Source: Trichopria drosophilae
Taxonomy: Eukaryota > Arthropoda > Insecta > Hymenoptera > Diapriidae
Assembly: GCA_030407085.1 (NCBI GenBank)
Contig: CM059585.1
Location: forward strand, 97,806,501-97,870,500
Length of the DNA: 64,000 nucleotides
Reading direction: 5' to 3'
Part shown: one piece after another, positions 34,801-47,112 of the stretch
Numbering within the stretch: position 1 is the stretch's first letter
Layout: the number at the start of each line of letters is the position of its first letter
Notes under the pieces: generated by a model
Database searches by the model: none
What the model saw: the letters and a program-made list of their open reading frames with translations, nothing else
Told to the model about the DNA's origin: nothing
Translations under genes and position numbers: made by a program

Positions 34801-37800
34801 TCCACAGACGTTTTCAATTTTTTAATTACGATTATCTCATCTCTAACTCGTGCCTTCAGAGGGTGGATTCTATCTCAGATTTGGGTATTATCCTGGAATC
34901 GTCACTTTGCTTCAGACCTCACCAAGACAGTATTTTAGCTAAGGCTTATTCTGCTTTGGGATTTTTAAGACGTTCTACAAAAAATTTTAATAATATTCAC
35001 TCTATCATTCACCTTTATAAACACTTGTTCTTCCGCATATTACATATGGTTCGGTTGTTTGGTCACCTCACTTCAAGAAATATATAAATAATTTGGAATC
35101 CTTGCAGCATAAGTTTATTCGGTTTCTCTCTTTTAAATCTCATTCTCCTATGTCTTTCATTGATCATGACTACTCTAAATTATCATGTACCCTTAACTTG
35201 CCCACAGCCCATTCTATTCACACATATTTTAATGTAACTTTTGTTTATAAAATTCTGTATGGTGGTCTGAATTGTAGAGAACTGTCCAACTTATTAACCC
35301 ATCGTGTCAGCCGTTATCTGATTAGGAATCTCCACCCTCTGGAGGAAATTAACAGTTCGTCTAACTTTGGTTTTTATTCTCTCTTTAGTCGTCTGCGGAG
35401 GGATTGGAATGAGCTTCCTCAGCAATCTTATAATTTGCCACTAAACACTGCATTTGGGTTGTTTAGAGCGACCTGCCTAAGATTTTATCCGGAGGTTTTA
35501 CAGTGGTTTTATGTGTCTACTGTTGTTATCGAATCATGATTGTTTATTATTTATTATGGATTTGTTTGTATTAATTTGTTTATCAGTAGTTTTATGAATT
35601 TTATTTGCGCCTCTACCAATGTATAAATATTTATTATTTCTTGTAAAAGGCCTTTTGGGGCCGTTGATGATTTAAATAAATAAATAAATTTTAAAATCAA
35701 GTGACAGGATAGTCGTGCGTGATAAGGTCGAGTTACAATTATACGGTCTGCTTAGACGAGATAGAATTATACAGAACGTTTTGGCGATTTTATAGAATAC
35801 TTCAACGAGATAGAATTATCCTGAAATTTAGGTGAATTACAATCATATTGAAATATTGATTGAATTATAATTATCCATAAATATTTTTAGATAGAGTCAT
35901 ACTAAATGTTCTTCCGAAATAGAATCTTCTTAAACTATTTCCTGAGATACATTTATATTGCTAGGAGGCGCCGATGTGTGTTTTGCAAGCTACAAACAAA
36001 TTTACAAAATCTTGCTAAGGAGAGTACAGTCCAAAGTTCATTGAATAAGGAATCAAGCGATAATTAACATTTGTACGAAAGAAATGTTGAGATGTAAAAG
36101 ATGGTAATCTTACAAATTTGGTAAATGTAACAAATTATTGTAAACCTTGTATAAAATGTAAGCATCGGAATATTGACAAAAAGAATATAAAGTAGGAATT
36201 TTCAAAGAAGATAGTAAAGATGAATAATTATGATTATCGGATTATTATAAATTACCAATAAAACTTTAAAAAGATATAGTTTTCCTTTTTATAAAATATT
36301 AAATATCTAAGATTTAATGTTTTGTTTTTTTCAACAGAAATTTTGAAACAATTTTGTACAATATTCATAAACATGTCCGAGACAAACAATAACAAAATTG
36401 CAGAAAAAAGTATCAATAAGTAAATAAGTAACGGATAAATCCGACTAACCACAACTATCTTCCAATTGCTATGGCAAATAGATTATTTTCATGCAATTGT
36501 TCAGAGAATTAAATGATGTGAAATTTGCGTACAACCTAGTCTCACACAGGATTGATTCGGAAGAATTAAATGATTTAATGGTTGAAAGAAGAACCACATA
36601 CAACTTCCAGGATCCGCATACCATTGTTGAGCCCAGTCACTCTTTGAATTAGAGTTATTACACTGTTATACCGAGAGTGACTCGTATCTTCAATAGTCTC
36701 CCCATTGCGGCTATACGTAGTCGTAATATGAATACATTCTTAAGACATGCCTTACCAGGATTCTACGGTATGACATCTAATTCTACACCATAACTTACGA
36801 ATCAGTCTTCATTTAGTTTTTATTTAGTTTATAATTTTACTGTTATTCTATCTTATACTTCACAACTGTAACGCTATCATTTGTATTATATTGTAAAGGG
36901 TCTTTGACCCGTATATTTTTTTTATTAAATAAATAAATAAATAAGTAGACTTTTAAAAGTATTTTAATTAAATTTTGCTAGCGATTAACATTTTCATTAA
37001 TTTCTAGACAGTTTCTAAATAAACTGTAAAAAGCAAATGAATTTTACCGCATTGAATGCGGTTTGATTTTTACCCACATTTAATGTCGTAAATATTTAAT
37101 GCGTAATGATGTAAAGTTTTCTTTCAGAGCTTGTATTTTTACAAATTTTGATGTTTTTTAATACATAAACAAATAAAATTTCGTGATATCAACAGCATAT
37201 GTACAAAATGTAAACATAGGAATAAGGGAAAACAATAATGCATCGTTCTAATATGAACGCAACACGAATTATTACATTTCAACGAGATCATATATTGCCA
37301 GAAAAGTTTATTATGCTATTGAGTAAGAGAATAAAACAAACCCCACCTGTTATTCATATGACAAATTATTGTGTTAAAAAAGAAGAAGTGTTTCGCACTT
37401 GGTTGCTGGTTGTGCTCTTCAGCAGGGATCCAGCAGCCGTACCCTGGACGCGATTATTTAAATTTATTTGTAATTTTATAAATGTATTAATTGTTTAGAG
37501 TTTTTGTGGAGAAAATTCGAACAATTAATACATTTAGATAGAGATTTTGAAAAAAAAACTTTCAAAATCTTAAGAACCATTATAATATATAAGTTCTCAT
37601 ATAGAGAACAGTAGGAAATTCTTTCGCCGTTCGTTTTCAATACATAAACAAATAAAATTTCGTGGTATCAACGGCATATGTACAAAATGTAAACAAAGGA
37701 ATAAGGGAAAACAATAATGCGTCGTTATAATTTGATGTTTTTTCTCCTGCAAACAGTACACTTGCCACATTCAATGTGGACTCGATTTTTACCAACATAT

Positions 37801-39345
37801 AAAGCAGCGAATGTGCTATACGTTGTAATTTTCATTTGTTTGATATTGTAAATTCACAGTCGTGCCAAGTAAATTACAAAAATGTTGTAAAATCCCTAAC
37901 CTCAATTGGTAAAAACTCTATATTACACATGCACTGTAAAAAATGTAAATGAAATCTATAATTTTGTTGCGATTTTCATGCCAAAAAATATAGTGATATT
38001 CTCATGTTAAACGTGGTAATTTCCTACGGGTGGTTAGGAATTTCAGAACGATTTGTAAATTCCCTATACTGAAGGTGGTAAATTTACAACGTGACGCGTT
38101 TTTCCCACACTATAAGTGGGTAAAAATCGAGCCCATGCTGTATATGTACATGGTAAATTTACAATATGAGGGGAAAAACCATTGGTGTAGTAAAATTAAT
38201 TTTTACATTAAAATTCCACCAATTTTAGTTTTATTTTGTTTTTAAATGTAAAACAGGAATATTATTGTAAAATTCATTATAAGATGTATTTTAATATTTT
38301 AGAGGTTTTTAGAGCTTTAATCTTTTGTCGAAATAAAACATTAAATCTAAATTCTTTTGTTGATAGAAAAACTTTCATCGAAAGCAAGTTTTAGAGTTAT
38401 AATCTTTTGTCGATAAAACTTTTGTTGAAAGAAAACGTTTAATCATAAAATCTAAATTCATAAATTATTAAAATAAGAAATTATTATTACAAGCCACTAC
38501 AATTGGATCAGGATTACGTGCATAAATTTGACCACATAATGTATAGAGTTCAAATCACCTGCCCGCATAAGGCTATTGCACTTTAGTACATAACCTAAAA
38601 TTTTTCCTATATTTTGTTGTAAATTTACTATTGTCTTGGAGAACTTAAACTTCTCTACGAGGTAATATTATCGTAACCTGTAAAATCCACTTTCAATTGT
38701 AAATTTACAATTACAAGTTGACATTTACAAGGTAAAAAAGTAATATTCACTGTACCTATGTAAATTTACAATAACATTTTGTAAAAGTCCTACTTATAGT
38801 ATGGGCAATATTGGGTCCCATTCTGCACGTTGTAAATTTACATTTCCATTTTTTACAGTGTGGGAATATTACCAAATTTATATACAATGAACATTACAAT
38901 GAGACTAAAAATCATTATCATTTTTTACAATGTACAAGTTAAACAGAGTAACCTTTAAAAACATTTAACTCGGTGCATATACAAAAATTTGTAAAATAAC
39001 ATTTTACAGGGCACAAACTTATAGTTTTCTAAAAAATATTCGTGTCAAGAACATTAAAAAAAATAAGAGATTAATAACAAAAACTTTTGATGGTACACAT
39101 AGCTTGAGTTGAGGCCTTGATTGATCTTCGGTTCCAACTTTTATAAACTATTTCTTTTTATAAGATTAAATTTCTATTAATATAAATGTTGAATACATAC
39201 CACATTTATAGTTCACATTTTCCTTGCATAAAACTTTCCATTTTTCGATCATTTCTGGATCCTTTGGAAAACACAAAAAACTTACATTTTGATTTTTTGT
39301 GTTTCTGGAGTTGTTTGGGCAGTTTATTATTGCGCATGACGGCAT
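31865..39345 (-). CDS. P-element / THAP9-like transposase gene, four exons seen
   Basis: Exons inferred on the - strand: 39345-39201, 34270 to about 34152, about 33954-33699 and 33594-31865. Exon 1 starts MPSCAIINCPNNS and holds the first THAP Cys pair. It has a GT donor in phase 1, and exon 2 (acceptor TTTTACAG) completes the domain with RVCSNHFQPTHF and LKPDAIP. The exon 2-3 junction is the least certain. Exon 4 carries a coiled-coil (ELQNEIQELKRKL), then SPKAYRYLRNTRQIPLP and the P-type catalytic region (VTSDLSPASLYLWKSLNV, FADVLHVLTLVRDHF). The usual first Asp in the DEM-like motif appears as Gly in CFGEMQL (codon 33124-33122). No stops interrupt the exons. The frame ends NLLLVA, but a donor-like GGTAAATAT after SECG suggests more exons, not found. 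Either a domesticated gene or an inactive transposon copy. Confidence 0.75.
34345..34430 (-). repeat. LINE 3' tail
   Basis: On the - strand, ATGATTTAGGCCTGTTAATA is followed by AAATAAATAAAT, the same layout (GGCC stem, then AAAT repeats) as the LINE tail at about 35650-35690. Confidence 0.55.
34440..35700 (+). pseudogene. LINE remnant: reverse transcriptase end and 3' tail
   Basis: Broken frames give SRVPQGSHLGSLLFVLFINDI, LLFADDIKLYIE (the catalytic FADD box, about 34660), LGIILESSLCFRPHQDSI, and a C-terminal block with QHKFIRFLSFKS, NLPTAHSIHTYF and YSLFSRLRRDWNELPQ. These are standard for the 3' half of jockey-like non-LTR retrotransposons. The tail GGCCTTTTGGGGCCGTTG plus (AAAT)n ends near 35690. 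Several stops and frame changes are present and the 5' half is missing. It lies in the large intron of the P/THAP9-like gene on the opposite strand. Confidence 0.8.
35740..36525. other. Degenerate GAGATAGAATTAT repeats, otherwise empty
   Basis: GAGATAGAATTAT occurs at about 35758 and 35806 with weaker later copies, a loose 48-bp periodicity. The remainder is AT-rich and without coding content. Confidence 0.4.
36530..36950 (+). pseudogene. Second LINE 3' end
   Basis: The translation contains SYYTVIPRVTRIFNSLP, AIRSRNMNTFLRHAL and LPGFYGM, a LINE C-terminal block (the pattern F.R....WN.LP). After it come GGGTCTTTGACCCG and (AAAT)n. It is interrupted by a stop and truncated on the left. Confidence 0.6.
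37160..37735 (+). repeat. Two direct repeats of about 95 bp
   Basis: AATACATAAACAAATAAAAT ... GGGAAAACAATAATGC at about 37160-37252 is repeated nearly unchanged at about 37640-37733. The 390 bp between contains a GC-richer patch (AGCAGGGATCCAGCAGCCG). It may represent tandem duplication or element ends. Confidence 0.65.
37932..38860. mobile_element. CACTGTAAAAAATG element
   Basis: Left CACTGTAAAAAATGTAAATG, right inverted CACTGTAAAAAATGGAAATG. Interior packed with GTAAATTTAC-type boxes. Flanks are TG on both sides, so the target duplication is uncertain. Same family style as 28539-29686. Confidence 0.65.
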
Positions 39346-39691
39346 ATTGTGATTTAGAAATTAAAGGTCCAGTTTGTTTACAACCATTACTTATTACTTC
39401 AGGCTTTAGCCGCAGGCTTTCGCATATTGCACATAAAATATATTTCCGAAGAATTTAGTGCCCCTCACAGGGCTCATCTAAACAATTGGCGTATCATAAA
39501 TCACGACCAAAACAAGCACGCTGCATTGAACAGGTTTGCCAATACAAATTTTATAAAATCCCTATATACGGAGTGCGTGCACACTGTAAAATGCCGGTGT
39601 AAAATCTTTGGGGGAATTATAAAATTACACCCTGCACTGTTACATCCAGTGTTGGGTAAAACTAAGGAAAAAATAGTTTTCTACAAGTATA

Positions 39692-39897
39692 CAGTAGGAC
39701 CTCTCTTATTCTAATTACATAGTAAAGTTTTTCAAGATGGCGCCGACCTCTCTTATTCTAATTTTCCCCTTACCCCCACTTACTTTGCTTGCGAGCTTGT
39801 GATTCGTGGACAATATTTTTCTTTTATGAACGATTAGAATAAGAGAGGCTGGACAATTAGAATAAGAAAGGCAATTAGAATAAGAGAGGTCCTACTG
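39692..39897. mobile_element. TA-flanked CAGTAGGACC MITE
   Basis: CAGTAGGACCTCTCTTATTC and inverted GAATAAGAGAGGTCCTACTG with TA on each side, 206 bp. Contains AAGATGGCGCCGACC. Almost the same ends bound the 1.45-kb element at 56641. Its right part holds the AATAAGAGAGG box several times. Confidence 0.85.
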
Positions 39898-40568
39898 TAC
39901 GTAGATTACCGGTAACTTACGTCGAAAACGTCGAAAACTGGTAGAATACTAAAGTATGCTCGAAAACATAACCTATACATATATTGAAAGATTTCTTTTA
40001 TGAATTTTATAAAATATATACAGTCCGTAGTTTTTTAAAAAATATAAGAAAGGACAAAAACTAAATTTTAGTCAACACATTTTTCTTGAAAAAAAAATAT
40101 TTTAAAATTTTTTTAGAATTCAAGATAAATCAAAGGTATATAAAAAGGTCATTCAATTTTTAATGCATATATCTTTTCAAGCAATGAAAATTGTTTTCAA
40201 TACAATAATACAAGTGCGTAAAAATTTTTTCTCTAAAGTACATTTGTTCAAAAATAATGCTTGCACATGTGTTGAACAATATCTTAAGTATGTGTAAAGT
40301 ATGCTCAAAAAATAAAAATATTTTAAAATTATTATATAGTAACGAATATTGTGTGATATTTGTGATGTAAATAATGCCATAATTATAAAAGATTTCATAA
40401 TATTATGTATGGGTGATTCTCCAAAAACGGTTAATATTGCATGTAATCGTTCAATAAACTCACAATGTGAGGTTCCATAATTATGAAATAAAATTTTTTA
40501 CTGTACATACCTTCAAAATGTCGTTTTTAGTCCCATTGACTTTTTGACTGCTATTTTCAATTTAGCTA

Positions 40569-40828
40569 CAGTAGTCCCCACCCTAAGTTATACCATCCAA
40601 AGTTATATGTCTATCCTAAGTTATAGATTGGCCTTCTCCAAAGTTATACCAGTTTCTTCCTCTCCTTCCCCCACCACATTGTTTTGCTGAGCCACACTCG
40701 CACACAGAAGCACCCATTGCATGGATATAAACAAAGATACGGGAGTGGGGATAGTGAGGGGCTATAACTTTGGAGAATCGTCCGCCATTTTGAAAGAACC
40801 GACAGTATAACTTAGGATGGGACTACTG
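40569..40828. mobile_element. TA-flanked CAGTAGTCCCC MITE
   Basis: CAGTAGTCCCCACCCTAAGT and inverted ACTTAGGATGGGACTACTG, flanked by TA, 260 bp. AAGTTATA boxes recur inside, and CGCCATTTTGAAAG lies near the right end. Tigger/pogo-like ends are inferred from CAGT...ACTG and TA. Confidence 0.85.
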
Positions 40829-41038
40829 TACATTTGATTTCACACATGCGGTTTATTATCCATGTCCGGTTTGTAGAAAACATAAGATGTAGTCTACTCG
40901 GTATTCGACATGTCGAAAACTCTATCCCTCCTTTACCTCCAGTGAACTACCTACCCAACACTGGTTACATCTCGCACGGAAAACTCGCATCTCTGACAGT
41001 GGCGCAAAATCGTAATTCTCTGTTGAGTATTTTTACTA

Positions 41039-43047
41039 CACTATAAAAAATTTCAATGTACATTTACAGTGAAATGGTGGAAATTAAAATACCAGCGCAA
41101 ATCATGGTGAAATTACATTGTCGCGGTAAAATTTCTATGTTATCGACGTGATTGTACATGTGCACTCTGTAAATAAGACGTCAATCGGTTATTGGTGCGA
41201 CTCGCGAAAGTCAAGTACAAAAATCCCTATAGCCCAATTTACAGTGCGTTTGTAATTTTACATCCTCCATGCTTTTTTACATGAAAAATTATGGAAAATT
41301 ACAAAGACGATGTGAATTATATTTCTTTAATTACATAACACAGGTCTGCAAAATTCACTTTATTTTTTTTTTTCCGATCAGAGTGATTTCCGACGTATTT
41401 TTGTACGCTGAACACGAATCTGAAGATGAAAAATGTCTATCACGTCATGATTTTGAGAAAAGTGGGGCAAAAACATCAAAAAACGTGTTTTTGGGTGATT
41501 TTACCCATAATTTTCTCAGAAGCCTGACGTGCAACAGATCTGAATTTGTGCTCGAATTAAAGCTTGATTCTTCCCCTACAAAAATCATAAGATAGTTTTA
41601 AAAAAAATTTCATATTTTTGAAAAAAAGAATGGTTTTAACCTTGCTATTCCTAGTGATTATGATGAAAATGCAAATTATTTAACTGTACATTGAGCAGAG
41701 CTCATACAAACCACTACTTGACTGTTTTCGGGGTTGGTGTTTAAGAATCTAGTGTCGCTTTTAAAAAAATTCAAAATGGCGGATCCAAGATGGCGGATCC
41801 ATAAAAATAAAACATTTAAATTAACCTCCTAAAATCAGTACTCGGGGTTTTTTGAGTCGCTGATGACGAATCCAATGTTAGTTTCACAAAATTTAAAATT
41901 GCGAATCCAAAATGGCGGCCGCAAAATAAAAAAATATACTTAAGATCTGAGAATCACCACTTCATGGTTTTTTTGTTCGTCATTTTCCAGCGGTTGTTTG
42001 ACCAGCGAAGGCAAGACTAAAAATTGTCCGACCAGTGAACGTTAGACTAGGTGTTGTCCGACCAGGGAAGGCAAGACTTTGTTTTATAAAACAATCTACA
42101 TGCAGTGTAAGAATCAAGATTTTATTTTAGTATAGACTAACTAAAGTTTTTAATAGATCATATGGAGTATGATCTAGTCTTTGTTTCCCTACGGGTAGAT
42201 AAATTGTTTCTTTGATTTTTACAATTTTCACAACCTCTCGGACCTGGACATGATAAGCACTGATGGCAACCAAAAAAAACGTGAAGTGGTGATTTTTAGA
42301 ACCTAAGTTTATTTTTATATTTTGCGGGCGGAGTACTGATTTTCTTGAGGTTAATTCAAATTTTTGATTTTACGTCCGCCATCTTGGATCCGCCATTTTG
42401 AATTTTATAAAGGCGACGCTGGATTCTTAAACACCAACCCCGAAAACAGACAAGTGGTGCTTTGTATGAGTTCTGCTGAATGTAATTAAATAATTTGTAT
42501 TTTTATCATAATCACTAGAAATAACAAGGTTAAAACCATTTTTTTTTCAAAACTATGAAATTTTTTTTAAAACTATCTTATGATTTTTGTAGGGGAAGAA
42601 CCAAGCTTTAATTTAAGCACAAATTCAAGTCTGTAGCACGTCAGGTTTCAGAGAAAATTAGGGGTAAAAACACCCAAAAACGCGTTTTTTGGTGTCTTTA
42701 CCCCCACTTTTCTCAAAATCATGACGTGATAGGCATTTTTCGACTTCAGATTCGTGTTCAGCGCACAAAAATACGTCGAAAATCACTCTTATATTTAAAC
42801 AAAAAAAAATCCGTGCAGACCTGTGTAATTGATGTAAAATTACCACGATCATTACCGGTATTTTTATTTCACCTGCGATGTTGTAAATTTACATTTCTAT
42901 TGTAAATTTTAAATGTTTATGGTAAATTTCTTTATGTTTTCGGATGATTTTTACAAGAAAATTGTAATTTTACTACGAAAATAAAAGGAAATTTCAACAA
43001 AACTGTAAAAATTCGGAAATGTAATTTTACTTTTAGTTTTCACAGTG
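41039..43047. mobile_element. CACTATAAAAAATTT element split by a foldback
   Basis: Left end CACTATAAAAAATTTCAATG and right end inverted CACTGTGAAAACTAAAAG, both next to TA. Subterminal GTAAATTTAC and GTAATTTTAC boxes link it to the 28539 family. A 1.5-kb foldback interrupts the interior. Confidence 0.6.
41338..42826. mobile_element. Foldback element with ACACAGGTCTGCA ends
   Basis: ACACAGGTCTGCA (about 41338) and TGCAGACCTGTGT (to about 42826) start long, almost continuous inverted arms. These include TTTTGAGAAAAGTGGG, AAGCTTGATTCTTCCCC and a module with ATTCAAAATGGCGGATCC (41770; inverted 42385). Both-arm frames encode only mirrored repeat peptides. Confidence 0.8.
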
Positions 43048-43205
43048 TACGATAAATGTAAATTACTAAAATTGTAAAATTGTTGTTCTGAGAGTAGGTA
43101 ATTTTATAATTACCCACTCGGAGAGTAGTAATTTGACTTCTCTCAATATTACTATTCGACTTAAAATCACAACCTGCAGTATTGTAAAACTACAATCTTC
43201 CACAG
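43048..43205 (-). repeat. Inverted fragment of the 28539 element
   Basis: TTGTTGTTCTGAGAGTAGG ... CTACAATCTTCCACAG matches, inverted, the block at about 29440-29560 of the CACTGTAAAAAATGCC element. Confidence 0.6.
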
Positions 43206-43623
43206 TTTCTTGGAATACGGCCAAATGATGTGGTTGGAGATTCCTATATCCCGGAGTAGGTAGGAGAAGTAAAAACAAATCTGTTACCACTGATATATAC
43301 TGTTACTGAAAAAGTTTATTCTTTTTATAGAAAACTACAAAATATTAAAATAAATGATGTGATTGGAGCCTAAATTAATTGTTTATTTTTCGACCGCTTT
43401 TGAATTAATCAAATATGTAATAGATATTCTTGGTATATATCGGTCTATTTCTAAATATTGATTTGAATCAAAATAAATAAATACGTAAATATATAGACGT
43501 CGCTGGAAAGTCTGTGCACGTCGAGCGCATTACTTAATCGTCAACTTATATAAAAAATTGATTATCGAAAATTTATGAATTATATACTACGTATATTCTC
43601 AGAATAACGTGAATATTATATGC

Positions 43624-43785
43624 TATCGGCCGATACACGGCATCCTAATAGAAGCTATTGATTTATTTCGCCTACTTTTTACTATTCTTCACTGATTTTT
43701 ACCTTTAATTTCGTATATTTCTCTTGTTTTTCGAATTTTCGGTAATCGCTACACGATGACGTCTATCTTCATAGCATTGAATATT
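43624..43785 (+). repeat. DIRS terminal repeat, copy 2
   Basis: CGATACACGGCATCC ... TTTTCGAATTTTCGGTAA matches 16610-16725 closely. It lies upstream of the second DIRS copy in the orientation expected for an inverted terminal repeat. Confidence 0.65.
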
Positions 43786-43918
43786 TTCGCCACAGAAAGA
43801 CGTCAAAAATATTTTAATTAAAAAATAATTAATTTCTTTTAATTATAATCAAATAATTACGATCGAGTTTACTTTTTAATCATATCGCAATTAGAATCGA
43901 ACGTTTGCGACGATTTAA

Positions 43919-45008
43919 ATGCCTCCAAGGAAACCCAAGGTGACACAGGTTCAAGTGACGAAGCTGACATTTCCGAAGTTTCAAATTCTCCATCTCCACC
44001 GCAATCTTCTCCGCATAAAAGACCTCATATGGACGACGACCGAATTGACCAAATACAGAAGCAAATCAACTTTTTAGCCAACGCGATACTTTCACAAGCA
44101 TCATCGTCAACTCCAAACCCATCAACTATAACCTCATCGAACAAAACTTTCTCTTCAAACCGCCAGAAATAAAATCAATAAATCTCGGAGAATTGAAAAC
44201 ATCCATTGATGAAAAACATTCTATCCGCCTAGTAAGCAAGGAACGTTTAGAGGTAATTAAAAACTTACAACGTTTCGAATCAGATGACTGGAAGGAGGTT
44301 AGATATGCCTCCGTTTTAAAAAATTATTTAGCTTACCCGGGCTTTGTTGATCTTAATTAACGAAGAACTTTGTCATTTAAACAAACGTAAAGATTTTATT
44401 GCCCCGACTGAACGTGCTTTAGCAGGCCTTTCGAATGCTATTTTAGATCAGAGACAGCTTTTACAAACTAATCTCCAAAATATTGTGCACTGGATCTTTA
44501 ACAATCCTACTGAATTAAATCCAGAATCTTTATTCGATCGTTTGACTTCTACTTTCGGCATAAACTCACAAATGTTTAAAAATTATGAACAGATTTTACA
44601 AATAATTTGTGGTAAAATAGCAGAGTGCATAGAAGCCAGACGTGATCGTTTATTATCAGAACTTTCTAATAGAAATCTTCAATCTGCATTACGTAAAGTA
44701 CCTCCGAGCTCTGAGTATCTTTTCGGAAAAGAAAACTTACAACCCCTGATACAATCTTTAGGCGGTTCTCAAGTTTAGTTGAATACTCCATCTTATTTAA
44801 ATAAAAACGCTTCCTATAAACCAGATCATTCCTAATCCAGAAATGCTAATCGTTCGTTCCATAATTTTAGTCATCAACATAATAAATCTTCTTCTTATGA
44901 TAGAGATGATCAGTTTCATCGCCGTAATAATAATAAATCTAAGAATTTTGTCAAGAAAGATCAATTCAAGGCTAAAACCGAAGATTCCTTTCGTAAAAAA
45001 CAAGATAA
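43919..45008 (+). pseudogene. DIRS gag-like protein, broken
   Basis: This precedes the polymerase of the second DIRS copy. After an early frame change it reads an acidic, Ser/Pro-rich stretch (GSSDEADISEVSNSPSPPQS). Next come INLGELKTSIDEKHSIRLVS, VIKNLQRFESDDW, YASVLKNYLAYPGF, then PTERALAGLSNAILDQRQ and a basic end (RRNNNKSKNFVKKDQFKAK). Order and composition fit DIRS gag, which coats the RNA. There are stops at about 44170, 44358, 44776 and 44834, so it is inactive. The missing gag of copy 1 cannot be compared. Confidence 0.65.
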
Positions 45009-47112
45009 ATAACTATTTGATCGAAAAAAAGTTTACAGTTGCTCAATTTCAAGACAGATTCCAACACATATTCTAAGAATCATTTCCGGAGCGCGAATTC
45101 CATTAATTTCAAAACCTTCGTTGATAAACAACTGGAAATTGTCCAATTTCAAAACAAAAGAATCCCCTCCAATGTCCGAACAAATTCACTCACTTCTAGA
45201 ACAGAACCCAATAAGCACACTTTTGAAATAAAGAATTCTTCAAGTAATCTGGAATGTCCGCAACAAATCATCTTCTTAAAGTATTCAAAAAGTAGTCAGG
45301 AAGTAATCTTTATGAAAAAATGTATAAATTGAAATACCATCGGTCAAAGATAAAGTGTTTCACAGTTATGATGATAGTAGTCCTAAAGTATTCTTTATTA
45401 ACAAATTTCTTATACACGGTATGTATGACCATCTTGAACAGTCCGTCGGCATCAGGGGATGATTTGAGCTCCCACCGCATGGTGATGCATAAAGTGCCCT
45501 CCCAATAAGCATAGATTTTGAAAAAAGAATACTTTATTACTTCTCGAAAATCCTCATGAAATTATACCTACAGTGTATAAGAAGTAATAAAAATGAATTT
45601 TTTTATAACAAATTTAAGTTACCGACCGAGTTTCTCACAAGCGCACGAGTCCTAGGCAAATTTGTATGTAAGGAACCTCCAAAAGAGTAACAGTACAACA
45701 CACGCGGCATGCTGTATGTTACATATACGTATTGTGTGCATTATTACATGGGGATAATAAGTCTCTCTCTCTCTCTCACTCTCTCTCTCTCTCTAAATTA
45801 ATTCCATACTTATTAGTATACTTATTCAGTAAAAGAATTTTTTATGAACACTTAATTATGGATGGTGAAGAACATTTTTACACAATGCGTTTTAAAAAAG
45901 CATTCGTATCTAACTCTTAATTTAATAACTATAGCGGACATTCGTTATTTTTTAAAACATTCACAAAGAATTCTTCTAGAATTCTACTTTCATAAAAGCA
46001 TTCAAGAAGTATTATTTTTGAATATTTCAACATTTCCTTTTGCTTATTGGGAAGATACTGGAGAGACCTTCTCACTCGGACCACAGCTTAATTTCAAGAA
46101 TGTTTTTAGTAAAGAAGAGTTCAGGTGGAACGCGTCCGATCTTCGATTTGAGAGAACTGAACAGTCATATTCAAGTAAAGAAATTCAACCTAATTTCTCA
46201 TTTCCAAATTCCAATCTTCTGACAGGACGAAGATTGGATGGCGAAAATAGACTTATCTCAAGCCTATTTTCATATTCCAATTGCAAAATCTCACCGCAAT
46301 CTCCTTCGTCTGGTCTACAACAAGGAATTGCGGCAGATGACGAGCTTATCCTTCGGACTCTCATCTGCTCCTCACACATTCGTGATGGTAACGAACTGGA
46401 TTGCAGAAATTCTTCGTTCACGAGGTGTGAGGGTGATAGTTTATCTCGACGATTTTCTTTTGGTCTCTCAAAACAGAGCCAAACTATATTCTCAAATAAT
46501 CGACGTATTGAGTATTCTGAACTTTTTGGGATGGCAGATAAAAACTCAAAAGTGTGTTCTACAACCATGCCAAGAAATCGAATTTCTGGACCTAATCTGG
46601 AATGCACATCGAAATTTGATTCAATTACCAAAAGACAAAGTCGCAACCATTTTAAAGATTATCGATAAGATATTAATTCAGAAAAATTGCTCTCTCAAAC
46701 AACTTCAGAGTCTGCTGGGCTATTTAAACTTTGCCAATTTCGCTGTACACAGAGGTTAACTTCATTGGCGTTATTTACAGAGATTTCAGAACAAATTTCG
46801 ACAAAACCGACTTCGAGAAAAACTTACTGTTCCACAACACGTTACAAACGATCTGAAATGGTGGAAAGATGCTGTAATAACGACAACGCCTTTACACAAG
46901 ATACCAATCTCAAACTTTCTCACAACCGATGCTGCAGATTCAGGATAGGGAGCACAACTCGACAATTTTCATCTATCAGGTTCATGGACCACAAAACCCA
47001 TGGCATTCAAACATGGAGGAGATGTATGCTGTTTATGCCTCAATAAAGCAATGGGCTTACAAACTAAAGAATACTCACTTACTAGTCTAGTCCGACAATC
47101 GAACTCTAATTG
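45009..47112 (+). pseudogene. DIRS reverse transcriptase-RNase H, copy 2, truncated
   Basis: Very close to 18560-19882 in sequence. It contains RPIFDLRELNSHI, MAKIDLSQAYFHIP, VIVYLDDFLLVS and the first part of RNase H, and stops at about 47112 in a (TA)n run before the rest of RNase H and the recombinase. Private lesions: TGA after HFQIPIF, TAA after FAVHRG. Shared lesions with copy 1: TAG after TTDAADSG, frameshift after SWTTKP, TAG before SDN. An 845-bp CCCAA element sits in the 5' part. Confidence 0.85.
45207..46051. mobile_element. CCCAATAAGC element inserted in DIRS copy 2 (AA target)
   Basis: Ends CCCAATAAGC and inverted GCTTATTGGG. DIRS copy 1 reads AGAACAGAAGATACTGG uninterrupted, whereas here AGAACAGAA and AAGATACTGG flank the element, so the duplicated target is AA. 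Another CCCAATAAGCATAG lies inside at about 45504. AAGTATTCTT / AAGAATACTT boxes occur throughout, and a (TC)n run at about 45763-45796. No transposase. Confidence 0.85.

Noticed and set aside
37238..37498. 86-codon + strand frame
   Set aside because: It begins in a duplicated repeat block and has no conserved motif. It is not supported as a gene.
39186..39458. 90-codon + strand frame
   Set aside because: It is antisense to the THAP first exon of the P/THAP9-like gene, which gives a much better reading.
46185..46646. 153-codon - strand frame (and the similar 19268-19504 +)
   Set aside because: Antisense of the DIRS reverse transcriptase. It is open only because of the sense coding constraint.
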